Position numbers and translations under genes: made by a program. Under the pieces are notes generated by a model. The model worked only from the letters and a program-made list of their open reading frames with translations, was not told the origin of the DNA and searched no databases. A stretch of 64,000 bases of DNA, taken from the NCBI GenBank assembly GCA_963277665.1, contig OY728130.1, positions 426,795,101-426,859,100 of the forward strand, written 5' to 3'. The DNA is from Viscum album (lineage: Eukaryota > Streptophyta > Magnoliopsida > Santalales > Viscaceae). Of the stretch, positions 45,598 through 56,579 are shown in pieces; the first letter of the stretch is position 1, and each line of letters opens with the position of its first letter.

Positions 45598-46989
45598 GAA
45601 ATTCTCCCTCGAAATTCGTCGGGGTTATAAATGGTTTACTATTCGAAAGTTTCTTTAATAGAAACCCAAATCGTAAAAAGGAATACCAAAACCAATCATT
45701 AAAAACAAAAGTATGAAACGTAATGGTTACCCAAATAAACTACTCACTGGGTTTCCACATAGGTGAAAATATGGATGTGGAAGAGAAATATAACCACCAT
45801 GTTCTGATAGAGAGTGGTAGAGAACATGGATATGGAAAATCCAGAAATCACAAAGCCATAAATTTGTGACGATCTATGGTACCATCTGATTCATCGGATA
45901 TAAGAGCACTAGGAAAACATTTTTGGTTTTCAATATCATTTCCCTAAAGTTGATGAAATTGGAATTAGAAGAAATATTTTCGTGATTTTGGTATACTATC
46001 ATCGTTTGTCGTTCTTTGGACAATTTCCACTTCATCTCTTAAAGAAATGAAGTTGAATTTGTCATTCGTGATGTGTTAGCAGATCATGTGATAGAATGAT
46101 GGGTCATTCCATCTGTCTCAAACAAATGTTAGAAAAGTTATCAAAAAATACATAAGTCCATCCATAGTGAGATTAATCATATATGGTTCCTAAAATGGAC
46201 TTATACTTCATATATCATACTGCTTAATATAATAAAACTAGTTTCTACTAACCAGGTACTTCCTCTATGCTAGTGGTAGGCGATAAAGGCCAGTCGCACT
46301 TCGGTTGTGGGTTCGATTCCCACAGCCTTGTCCGACGCGATGGGCTGTCGCCCATCCTGCAAGTTGTCCTTTTTCTAAATCTATATTACTATAACATCCC
46401 ATCAACAATATCAATAAAGTTTTATCCTTAAACAATACTAACTTATTTCCAACATAATCCATTCCAATCTTTAGGCTTATCTAAAATACTTCGGTCCAAG
46501 CTCATAGTATAAAGAGAATGATCACGTGAATTCCATCATTTATCCCCCAAATATTATAAGATATATCTTGTTGGTCAAATTACAAACATGTGAATACCTT
46601 AATCAAGTATTCTCTTGAAGAATGAATATCCATTGAACCTTAGTGAAAACATGAATGCAGTTAAAAGTTAACAATTTCTACATACCAAAATCCTCAAAAT
46701 TCTATATCCTCAAACCACGATATCACTTAGTCCTTATATCAATCATGAGCTCATGAATACTATAAAACATTTCATTTTCTCCTCATCCCTTCATTATGAG
46801 CATATCATCTGCTTTCCAAAATATTTGAATCACTTTTCATGGTTACCGGTACCTTAAAATTATTGAATACCACAATAGACTAATACAAAAATATTCCAAT
46901 ACACAATAAAAGTACCTCTACAACATTATTCTTGAATACCAATACATAAACACTTCAATCCATCCTCTTCAATGATTGTCCTGGAATAA
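45598..46989 (-). other. Internal remnant of F, no pol recognised
   Basis: About 1.4 kb lies between polypurine tract and gag remnant. No RT, RNase H or integrase motif could be placed on either strand. Most of pol has therefore been lost or is beyond recognition. It contains the tRNA-like unit at 46262-46385. Confidence 0.45.
46262..46385 (+). mobile_element. Candidate tRNA-derived SINE
   Basis: A box-A-like TAGTGGTAGGCG at 46271-46282 is followed after about 28 bases by a perfect box B, GGTTCGATTCC at 46310-46320. Box B sits in a perfect T-arm (GTGGG-TTCGATT-CCCAC). The D- and anticodon arms are not convincing, so it is not a functional tRNA gene. GC-rich sequence of about 50 bases follows and ends in TTTTT at 46370-46374, as expected for a pol III unit or a T-tailed SINE. 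The - strand frame over it is a by-product. Confidence 0.45.
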
Positions 46990-47278
46990 GTCCTTACTTG
47001 ATTTAGAAGTATCTTTTTAGGTCAGGGCATTGAGTTGGGTAATGCCCATGTTCTCCAAAAATAATACATTGAACTCCATTACAGTCTGTCACTCTATGAC
47101 CCTTTTCTCCACACAGATAACATCGGTCCCTCCCTTTGAGTTATTCCTCAAGGTTCTTCTTCCCTTCTTTAGAAATCTCAATCTTCCTTTCTTTATGGTC
47201 CTCAACATGTGAACATGCATAATAGTCTATCTTCCTCTTATTTGATGAATTAGGCATACCACTAAATTTCACCTTGTT
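46990..47278 (-). pseudogene. gag zinc-knuckle remnant of element F
   Basis: The - strand encodes CYLCGEKGHRVTDC at 47081-47122, a complete C-x2-C-x4-H-x4-C knuckle. A second, CIIFGEHGHYPTQC, at 47027-47068 has one Cys changed to Phe. Upstream residues are basic (KRKIDYYACSH and KERKIEISKEGKKNL), as in nucleocapsid. The capsid part, leader and primer-binding site are missing: at 47279 the sequence passes straight into LTR, which marks a deletion junction. The + strand frame of 60 codons here is antisense. Confidence 0.75.
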
Positions 47279-50200
47279 AAAACATGAAACATTGTGGCAC
47301 ACACACATAATCATAGATAATCAATTCTTATTAGTCAAGACTCATTTCCAAGACTATCTTAGTGGAAGAAGTCCATTTCTGAACCGAGTTCACTCCTCGT
47401 TTCAGTCCTGTTTCACTGAACTGGTATAACCTACCGTCCAGCCATGTCTATCTAATGAGTTATAAAATCTTTACCCAATGCATTGGAGGGAGATATAGGC
47501 CCCACCCATCTCATAATGAAATCATTCTTACTTGTGCCACACAAAAAACATACATCATTCATAATAACCCAATAAATAAAATGGGTTTCATAAACATCAT
47601 CCAATCATTACATAATCCATATAAAAGAAATGGATATCATTTCATAATAAGAGAAGTGAAACCATGTAAATCATAGAGACATTATACTTGAAACATACAC
47701 ATATGAAATAATGTTATCTTAGATGAAAAATGGTTTTGATAAAACAATTGAAATGAATTCTTGAGGAAAATATCCTTTTTTCTTCAAAATCATTTCCTTA
47801 TCACAAAATTTCATGCAATTTTAAAAGAAAAGTATTTTGTTGAAAATAGTCATAAATTCTTTTGGGGGAAGATTCTTGAAAACAAGGCTTTATAAAACCG
47901 TAAAAATCTTTTCATGCCGTATATGTTAAAAAAACATTCTTCTCGTACTTTTGTCAGAAAAGTCAAAAAGTACCTCGTAACATAAACAAAAGAAAGATTC
48001 CTTACATACCATGTAGTAAAAATCAAGAATGAAAACACTTTTATAAAACATGGACATGAATTATTAAAATAACCCCAGTAAATACTTACGAATAAGCAAT
48101 CTCGGATAAAAATGAGATTTGCAAAATTATCCCTTACCTTAGGTCTGATTTGCTTCGTAAGTGTCCGATCCTCCTGTATAATGATTTAAATAATGTTATT
48201 GACTTATTCCAGAATCATACTCATTGTTATGATATCATATATGGTTCACTTATGACTTTATATTACCCGTAATTTTGTAAATTCCATGTTAAAGAGCGTT
48301 TTGGGTAAAATTGTTTAATTTTTCATCTGTGTTTTGACTTGTAATTATTCATATGATTACTTAGATCATGATTACATAATTCCAGAATATAAAACATGAT
48401 TTATATATAATATATATTCAGAATATAAATATATATAATAAATCAGTAAATGGAAAGAAATACACCGTTCGTGGAGACGGTATGTCGTACTTACGCATGA
48501 ACGCTGTTTTCGTTTCCTTATTGAGTTGAATGGAACTAAGTAGATGACATAAATATATATACACATAAATCCAGTATCATTATTATGTAATATATTTCAT
48601 GATTACTTATTATATATACTTTATAATCATTCATGAATGGTTAAAGTGGAGAATGAATCTCATCGCGTCATGGAGACTGTAGTCCGTACGTACGCACGAG
48701 CGACGATATCGTTCTCATGATCGTGGGACTGTATTTAAGTGTATTCATAATATTTCAGAATCAATATCACTTTATAATAGTCATATATAGTCATTATTTA
48801 CACCATTATTCCCATCCAAGTAAGGTGGTGGTGGAAAATAGATTACACCACGACGTGGAGATGGTATTCCGTACGTACGGACGCGCGGTGATTTCTTTTT
48901 TCGTAGGATGGATAGATGGTGAAATAGGGTTGTTTCATAATTATAATAACATATAAGTATATGAGTGATACTGATGTTATTACTTCATAATTAAACAACT
49001 AAAGTAGAAGAAGTCGAAGAAGAAATAAATCGGAAATTACCTCTTCTTTGAAGCGCCTCTTTGAGACCTCCTCTTAGGGCACTAAAATTGGTCTTTGAGG
49101 ATGAACAAAACCTCTAGGATGTTACTAGGGAACTATAGAAGAGAATTTGGCATAGTTTGGCCGAGTTTGAATGCTCAAAGTGTTGTGAGAAAGAGAGGGA
49201 GGGGGTGCCCTTTTATAAGGGAGGAGAGGGGCACCTTTGGAATATCTAAAAATATTGTTTTATTATAAAGCCAAATTCGGTTTTAAATAGCTCAAAATTG
49301 ATTTATTTAGAAGATAACGAGGGGATGGGTCGAACTCCTCTCATACAATAGAATTTAGACAAGTTTAGGTTCCTATTTTAACCATATCATTTATATTTAA
49401 CTTTAAGTTAGATAATTTTACTTTTACCGTGTCTTCTTGTTTTCTTACACTATAAGGTTATTAAACATACTATATCAAGCCAAAAGAACCCCAAGTTGTT
49501 TATTATTAATATATATAACCTTATCTAAGTCATGTGGCCGAACCTTAGATTTTGAAGAATAAAATAACAATTAATAATATAATATTTGTTTTAAAAACTA
49601 TTTTATGTCAATTTTGACACTATTTAGTAATTGATTTTTGTGAAACTCATAACAGATTTATTAGTTAGAAAAAAGTTAAATATATTACTAATAACATGTC
49701 ATATTAACATATAAAATTAGTGTAATTCATAAAAAGTCTTAAATTACATTTATTTGGTTATTTATAACATCAATTATGTCAATATTTCAATAATAAGACA
49801 ATTACTGTATCATCTTTGTGTCTTAATAAATGATAATTATTTAATCCATAAAAATTCTAAATAAATTCCTATGATGTAGATAATTGTATTAGATTTCTGG
49901 AGACTATTCATGTTCGGTGTTTCATGACGTTTATCACTAAATTAAAATTATTATACTTATAAGATTTAAGAAAGTGACATGTTGTCACATTCTTTGGTTT
50001 TAATAATAATTAAATTATTTTCATGGACAAAAGTCCATTAAATGAATCTAATCCGACCCTTAGGTGATATGTTTTGACTTTCAGTCATCCAATAGGATTT
50101 TTACATGTTTTAGAGTAATTTTATAATATTATAATTACCCTTAATTACCCGATTTACCATTAACTATGGTAAAAAAATTTTACCGTAGTTACTATTCATA

Positions 50201-50835
50201 ATTCGCAAAAATAAAAAGTAGCTTATTAACATAATTTGGATCCATTGATACCAAATATGGAATCCTTTTTTCCAAATTCAATACACAAAAGTTGAAGAAA
50301 TTAGATTAAAATTAATCCCGTTGTCGAAAGAAAACGGGTTTTTCTTTAAAACACTGCAAAATATTGAAATGATTTATCCTACGAATTCAAGGTAGAATCA
50401 ATGATAATGACATACATTTTATTTAATGGTAAAAATATATTATATTTATAATTTAAAAACATTTAATATTATAATTTAACCATATAAATTATTGCGATGA
50501 AAAAAGTTGTTTTTATTAAAATATAGCGTGTTTTTACTATTCATCAAAATATAAAAGTTACCAGAATAATATGAAAATTTTATCCAAAGTAAATTTTTAT
50601 ATCATGATTCCAAAGATGAATTTTATTATGTAAAATTGAACTTATAATCATTTCAAAAACTAGATTTAAAGTGGGTGCGCCATCATAAGGCGGCAAAACT
50701 GCAGTTTTTTTAAAAATACTTATTTTACCCGAAAAATTTATTTTGTTCTTATACCATGTTTTAGAAAATGTGTAAGACGAATAATAATGTTATAAGATTC
50801 AAAATTTAGGTAATACTATTCATAACAGCTAGTTC
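47279..50835 (-). repeat. 5' LTR of element F, truncated at both ends
   Basis: It matches 41638-45195 of the left LTR almost base for base, about 95% by eye. The last 365 or so sense bases are replaced by gag at 47279. The first 380 or so are replaced by RT of E at 50835. The hairpin units are at 48452, 48648 and 48832. Confidence 0.88.
48452..48902 (-). repeat. Three hairpin units in right LTR of F
   Basis: Units 48452-48517, 48648-48716 and 48832-48902 correspond to F1-F3 of the left LTR. In F2 of this copy the arm GATATCGTTCTC replaces GATATCATTCTC and the core reads GTCCGTACGTACG, nearer to the common form. Confidence 0.8.
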
Positions 50836-51105
50836 AATGCAAAGTCTCATTGAACCATCTTTCTTTTTAACAAATAAAACATGAGCACCCCATGGTGATG
50901 TGCTAGGTCGAATGAAACCTTTCTCTAATAAATCTTGCAATTTCTCCTTCAACTCTAAAAGTTCAATTTGAGCCATTCGATAAGGGGGTTTTGAAATTGG
51001 CTTAGCATCAGGAACTAAGTCAACAGTAAACTCAACTTCCCGATCTGGTATTATTCCAGGCAACTCATCATTAAAAACAGCAGGATACTCATTTACCACT
51101 GGCAC
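50836..51105 (-). pseudogene. RT start of element E, cut off by F
   Basis: The 90-residue open piece contains [75 protein letters not shown] and then ends: the expected IDYR becomes IE followed by LTR of F at about 50835. It keeps the normal linker and the first two RT blocks without any stop. RT catalytic blocks are absent. The frame lies about 50 bases after the protease frame. Confidence 0.92.
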
Positions 51106-51156
51106 ATCACTAATCTGAACAGTTCCTTTATTTTCAACGATGTGTGCAAGGTAACA

Positions 51157-51591
51157 TTAATTTCCATATTTTACAAGTTTCTTGGCCTCTTGATAAGTTA
51201 TCAACATTAAGGGTTCATTATTGTACACAAACTGAAAGTCTTTCTGAAAAGAAACTTCTTTAGCTCTACAATCAATCTTAGCATGGTAAATAGAGAGCCA
51301 ATACATACCCAGGATAACATTAAACTCTACTAGAGGTAGAACAATAAGGGTCAAAAGTAGGTTCTTTCCATAGATAAGGATAAGAAGATTCTTATAAATT
51401 CTTTTTGCCTCAAAATTTCCCCCAAGTGTTTTTACCAATAGTTCAGGAGTCATTTCTTGAGATGGTATTCCCATTTTACTAGAAAAGGTTTTAGAGATAA
51501 AAGAATGTGTGGACCCCGAATCAAACAACACAGTAGCATAATCTGAAAAAAAACAAAGTACCTGATACAACTTCATTTGATGGCCCGACAT
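51157..51591 (-). pseudogene. Aspartic protease of element E
   Basis: This polyprotein-cutting protease is nearly whole: TVLFDSGSTHSFIS at about 51490-51545 carries the D-S-G active site, followed by MGIPSQEMTPELLVKT and the end block NVILGMYWLSIYHAKIDC, where Y replaces the usual D of ILGMDWL. The sequence upstream of DYATVLFD belongs to another frame. A run of eight A (51545-51552) lies at the switch from gag frame to protease frame, so a single indel there probably broke the join. Alternatively it could be a programmed shift, but most relatives have one gag-pol frame. Confidence 0.88.
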
Positions 51592-52700
51592 CTACTGAAG
51601 TAGTTGCAAAGGATTTCACCACCCCTTTCTGCTTGTAGTCTAACTGCTTTCCATCACTCAAGCTCTTTTTCGGACACTCGTTTGCATAGTGACCCATCTC
51701 ATTGCACTTAAAACATTTCACTAACTTTAAATCAAATTTGGTCTTACCTTCACCTTGATCTTTTTTAGTGCAATCATGAGCCTTATGTACCATCTTACCA
51801 CATTGGTAGCACTTTCCAGAATTCATAATACATTCCCCAGCATGCCTTTTTCCACATTTATCACAAACTGGAAACTTAGATTTCTTACCCTCAGGCTTTT
51901 TTGAAGAATTCTTCCCTTTGTCCTGCAACCTTGGTCTCTTCTTCTGCTGGTAGTTATAGAACACTTGATCATCGGAAAACTCCATTTCCACCTTCTCAGA
52001 ATATCGAACAAGCTTTTCATAACTTTTAAACTCACGAGAAGCTAATGACCTTCAATATTTTGGCTTTAATCCTGAGTAAAAACGATTGATTTTACTATCA
52101 AGGTCTCGGATAAAATTTGGACCATACCTTGCCAATCGAGTGAACCTTTCTTCATAGGTAGCCACTGAGTCTTCCTCTTGCCTCAATTCCAAGAACTGTT
52201 TTTCCAACCTAAGTTTAACAGCCTTAGGAAAATAATTTTCATGAAACACACCTTTGAATTCATCCCTGTCGAGAGCATCAATCTCATCAGCGTCCCTGAT
52301 ATTTTTTAACCATCGACCACCACTGATATGCTTCACCCTCCAATTGGTAAATAGAATGACTAAACTTTTGATTTTCTGAACACCCCATGACATTGAAAAT
52401 ATTCTCTAGTGCTTTAATCCACCCTTCAGCTAGCACAGGGTCAGATGATCCTCTGAATGATGGGGGATGTTGCATCATTAAATGTTCCACCACTGACATT
52501 TTCCTCTACGGTTGATCTGGCTGATATTGTGCATGGATACCACCACCATTTATTTCTTGAGTCAACTGCGCCATTACTGCAACAAACTGTTCAGTTCCAA
52601 TTCCAACCATCTCAGGATGCTGATTCGGAAGGTTATTTCCTTCTGCATGCCTTCTTAGCACTGCTTCTCTGTTTCCTCTGCGGAAAACCATTCTGAACAA
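51521..52700 (-). pseudogene. gag of element E, two frames, three zinc knuckles
   Basis: Gag would form the particle and bind RNA. The first frame (52700 down to about 52290) has VAVMAQLTQEIN, HLMMQHPPSFRGSSDPVLAE, WIKALENIFNVMGCSE and QLEGEAYQWWSMV, typical capsid residues. It switches frame near 52300-52390 to NIRDADEIDALDRDEFKGVF, KQFLELRQEEDSVATYEERF and YGPNFIRDLDSKINRFYSGL. A stop at 52052 interrupts, and the same frame then continues with three knuckles: CDKCGKRHAGEC (short spacing), CYQCGKMVHKAHDC and CFKCNEMGHYANEC, at about 51670-51870. One frameshift and two or three stops are the only damage. A stop at about 52503 separates the first two capsid pieces. Confidence 0.92.
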
Positions 52701-52819
52701 ACATGTCTTAGATGAAGCAACATGGTAATCTTCAAATACTATATCACTTAAATTTTACCATAAAAAAAATATTTTTGGATAATCATTTAAGAGAATTCTA
52801 ACTCCTAAAGTTATCTAAA
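52701..52819 (-). other. Leader of element E
   Basis: About 120 bases lie between the primer-binding site and the first gag ATG (52700). The ATG choice is supported by position only. Confidence 0.5.
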
Positions 52820-52836
52820 CCGACCCTTGATACCAA
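52820..52836 (-). other. Primer-binding site of element E (initiator tRNA-Met type)
   Basis: The - strand reads TTGGTATCAAGGGTCGG, matching TTGGTATCAGAGC-type sites at the 5' nine bases, one base after the LTR end. Confidence 0.8.
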
Positions 52837-52837
52837 C

Positions 52838-55800
52838 TATAAGGCCCCAGCCTTAAACCTTACTTAATCTTGAGTTATTACAAGATTACACATTGAGGAT
52901 ATTTTCGAGTTTAGAGTTTTAGAGAATTAGATCATAAAACATACATTACACTCCACATATAAACAAAGTGGTTACATAAAGATAGTATTATTATTTCCCA
53001 TCAATGGAAACATATTTAAAATAAAACATGGATTCTTTCTTGACACTTTTTTGACACTATCATCATATCATGTACCTTTCCTTTGACATGTGAAAAACAT
53101 TTCAAAAAAACATGGGATGAGCATAAAAAGCTCAGTAAGGGATATAAAAATATGGAAAGGAAACATGGGTACATATATACATAAGAATTAAATCATACAT
53201 TACCCATAAAACATAAGCACTTTAACATACTTCATCAAATAATGAATAAATCATAGAAATCATAAGACATAAAGGTAACTGGAGGCATTCATAAAATTCT
53301 TACATAGGGAGTAACCCCCTTGGTTTCGTTTGGAACACCCATCGCAGTATATTCCCTAAATATCTTCGGAGAAACCTTAATGTTTCACTCCTTCGCGTTA
53401 CCCAATGCATTTGAGAGCTATATCGGGCTCACCCGCCCTTAGTTTATCACGGAACCACCCTTCATCGTAATAATGCCCAAGAACCACAACATAATCGTAT
53501 CACATAAAACATGCATAAAGGAAACAGAACATTTCCACCTTTAAATCACAAGATATCAATACAACACATTGATATAAAAAAATTATGAAAACCATTTTCA
53601 ATACCCAAAACAAAATAAAAGTAAAACACAGTATTTATTTTTCTTTTAAAAAATGTATGGCTTGTAGAAGAAGCCGAAACTCAAATAAGGGTCACGGTGG
53701 TGGAGAAGTCGTTGTCGCCGCATACATACGACAAAAACATTCCCTTTTTTCATTTAGTAAACGCTTCATATAAAAAGATTCCTTTTGAATAAACCTAAAT
53801 GTAAAAGGGGTTTATACACCATATAAAAGAAGGTTGTGTATAAAACAAAATATTCCTCAATGAAAGGAGATTGAGGTGAAGTCCCATACCTCGGGTCCGA
53901 CTTGACTCGATCATTCTTTAATGTCCTGAATAATAAACTTGAGTTAATTTATACTTGCTAAATAACCTTTTTCAATTTCATTATTCCTTTTATATCACTT
54001 ATTTCCATGTCATGAACACCATGTAATTATTTAAGTTAATAACGGTCGTTTTACCGATCATTGGTACTTGTGTCAAAAATAAAACCTTTATAATTACAAG
54101 TTGTTCATGTATCCATTATATCCATAATTATAATCATGATTTATATATCATAAATATATATTATATACATGAATTTATAATATTACATAATCATTTAGAG
54201 GTAATAAATGAAATGCACCGTTCATGGAGACGGTAAACCGTACGTACGCATGAACGCTACTTTCATTTCTATTTCATATTTTATAGAATGGAATCATAAT
54301 GATATAAAGGTATATTATAATTCCAGTATAATATCATATATAATATCATAGTTCATCCTTTATACGTCCCACATATGGTATTTAACGAATCAAATCACTT
54401 TGAGGGGGCGGTAGTCCGCGCTTCCTTAAATGAAGATATCACGTTTACCCAAAATGGAAACCATAAAGGTATGCCCAAAATGAAAAATACATAAGATTAA
54501 GGAAAACATAAAAATATTATATATCATATATAAATATAGTGACATCTTAATGTCCACCTTTGAAGGTGTTAAAATAATGTTGAACAATCATCGTTTCGGG
54601 AGGCATAAATTCACCATCCACGGAAACAGTATGTCCTTTAACCATTAGATGTAGGTGTGTGTAAGTGTAGCTCGAATCCTTCTTATAAAAAAATCCTAGT
54701 ATATTTAATATATTGTATTTGTTCTAAAAGAAATGAATAAAAAGATTTTAGGGGGTTGGAGAAGGAAAATAAAACAAAAGGACGCAAGTGAAGACATTAC
54801 CTTAAAATTTGGTATCTTCCTTTGGTTTGAGCTCAAAGGCTTCCTTGGGAAGACATCTGCCCAAAGTGAGGCTTCAAGGAGTAAAATAGGGATGTGGAGA
54901 GACAAAATTGGCATGGGATGGAAGAGACAAAGGCTTTGGGAGTGTGGGTAAGGAGGTAGAGGTGGGGGCCTTTTATAAGAGGAGAGGAGGGGGACTCTTG
55001 GAATGTAAAGAAATGTTACTTTGTTTGAAAATGATTTTCGGATTAAAAAGGTCCTACATTGATATAATTCTAGGTTAAGGTGATAAGGGTTCGAAATACA
55101 CCCATCCAATAGGTTTTGGACATGTGTTGGTCTTAGATTTTACATTATCTTTCCATTTTATTTAAATCCTTTATTAATGATGTAATCGCTGCATCATCAT
55201 GATGTCATAACTAATTTAATAAATTTAATGTCTAAAAATTATAAAGAACACTATCATGATGTAGGAAATATTTTTAGCTTTCTAATGAATATTTATAGTC
55301 CCAAATATCATTTATGTAAACAAAGTTAAAAATACTTTACTTAGGTGATACATTCTTTGTCACATTTAACATTCTTTAAAAATAAAAAGATAAAAAGTCA
55401 CTTTCTCACCAAAGTGATTCCATGGGGCCCCCAAGTTTGGAAAAAGGAATCCCATGGTCGGCCATGAGACAACCAGTAGCCTTAGTACACATGTTGTGGT
55501 CGTTTTGTATTATTATGATTTCATTTTATTATCCTTAACTACCCGATTACTCATTAATCAAGATAAATAAAGATAATTATCGTCGTTACTATTCATAATG
55601 TCCAAAAAAAGAGTATTGATTACATAATTTGGACCTTCTAATTCCAAATATGTAATATATTTTACAAAATTCCAAACACATAAATTTCAATAATTGATTT
55701 AAAAATAATTCTCGTTGTCAAAACAAATAGCGAGTTTTTTTTAAACAATATATATGAAAAGTTTGGCATTAGTTTATGACTAATTCCAAAGTGAAATTAA

Positions 55801-56233
55801 TCCAAATGACCACCATTGGATTAAATGGTAAAAATATATTAATATTACACTTTAATACCAATTAAAAAGATAATCTATACATATAATTAAATTAAATGAA
55901 AAAGCAGTTTTAATGTAAAATGCAATATTTTTCACTATTAATTAAAAAATGAACATTGTTAGAAAAATACCAAAAATTCACCCAAAGTAAATTTTGATGT
56001 CCCAATCATAAATAATAAGTTTATTTTGACAAACATAGCTTATAAAATTGTCAAAAAATATATTTAAAAATGGTTTTCCATCAAAAGGCAGTAAAACAAT
56101 CTTTTAAGAAAATTAGTGTATTCAATGCATAAGATTGTATTTATTTTCATTTTAAGCCTCTAAAACACTATCTTAATCATTAATATACATAGATAAAAAT
56201 ATCTATTATTCATTACTTACTTGGGATGTTACA
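52838..56233 (-). repeat. 5' LTR of element E (3396 bp)
   Basis: It is collinear with 37323-40722. Its sense start is TGTAACATCCCAAG at 56233 and its sense end GGGGCCTTATA at 52838. It contains GAGCATAAAAAGCTCAGTAA at about 53120 and the hairpin at 54204-54269. The frame of 134 codons at 54705-55109 on the - strand has no counterpart in the other LTR and is not a gene. Confidence 0.92.
54204..54269 (-). repeat. Palindromic hairpin unit in 5' LTR of E
   Basis: Inner arms GTTCATG / CATGAAC are perfect, and the inner loop stem ACGGT-AA-ACCGT is perfect. Outer arms AAATGAAA / TTTCATTT are perfect. It is the best example of the fold. Confidence 0.8.
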
Positions 56234-56238
56234 TAAAT
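56234..56238. repeat. Target-site duplication of element E, right (TAAAT)
   Basis: Exact copy of 37318-37322. Confidence 0.88.
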
Positions 56239-56579
56239 AATCTATGTTCTTTTGGATTTGTTTTGTTTAAAAACACGGATAAAAACTAATGAAACACCTT
56301 ATAAAGACATTTAAAAATCATCAGAATAGTGTTAGTATATTTAGAATATGTAAAGTATTTTTGGTAGAAGATAAGAAAAACCTATCACCATAGCATATGT
56401 TAATCCAAATACTACTTTAATATTCATTATTTTGTTGTTTGAAAATCATAATACACTTAATTTAAATTTTAATTAATTATTTTTTTATTTTGCAAAGTGT
56501 AAATTAAAATTTATACTATTTAAATTAATATTTATCATATCATAAATTTATATATATAACATTTTAGAAAAAATGAATT
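56239..56579. other. AT-rich flank of E, nothing recognised
   Basis: No gene or repeat landmark was seen in about 340 bases. Confidence 0.5.

Larger units (their letters stand above)
41274..50835 (-). mobile_element. Element F: gypsy-type element nested in E, internally deleted
   Basis: Two copies of a long LTR lie in the same orientation: 41274-45579 (3', complete) and 47279-50835 (5', truncated at both ends). Between them are about 1.7 kb with a polypurine tract, a tRNA-like SINE candidate and a gag zinc-knuckle remnant on the - strand. There is no RT, RNase H or integrase. F entered E at the integrase C-terminus (41273/41274). Its other junction, at about 50835, abuts RT of E. A deletion therefore removed the RT to integrase part of E together with the first 380 or so bases of F's 5' LTR. 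No target duplication remains. Confidence 0.85.
37323..56233 (-). mobile_element. Element E: Ty3/gypsy retrotransposon, pol mostly deleted, hosts F
   Basis: On the - strand: 5' LTR 52838-56233, primer-binding site 52820-52836, gag about 51592-52700, protease 51157-51591, RT start 50836-51105, then the inserted element F, then the integrase C-terminus with chromodomain-like tail 40762-41273, and 3' LTR 37323-40722. The perfect TAAAT duplication shows that both ends are original. The RT core, RNase H and integrase core are missing. The LTRs are about 95% alike where compared (4 differences in about 90 bases near their sense 3' ends), younger than C. Confidence 0.92.

Noticed and set aside
46262..46330. 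Functional tRNA gene
   Set aside because: The T-arm is perfect, but the acceptor, D- and anticodon arms cannot be folded convincingly.
46265..46462. - strand frame with a GNRTHNRSATGLYRLPLA end
   Set aside because: This peptide is the antisense reading of the tRNA-like unit (T-arm and boxes) and not a protein gene.
54705..55109. 134-codon - strand frame
   Set aside because: It lies in the 5' LTR of E; the aligned stretch of the 3' LTR (39.2-39.6 kb) does not keep it open.
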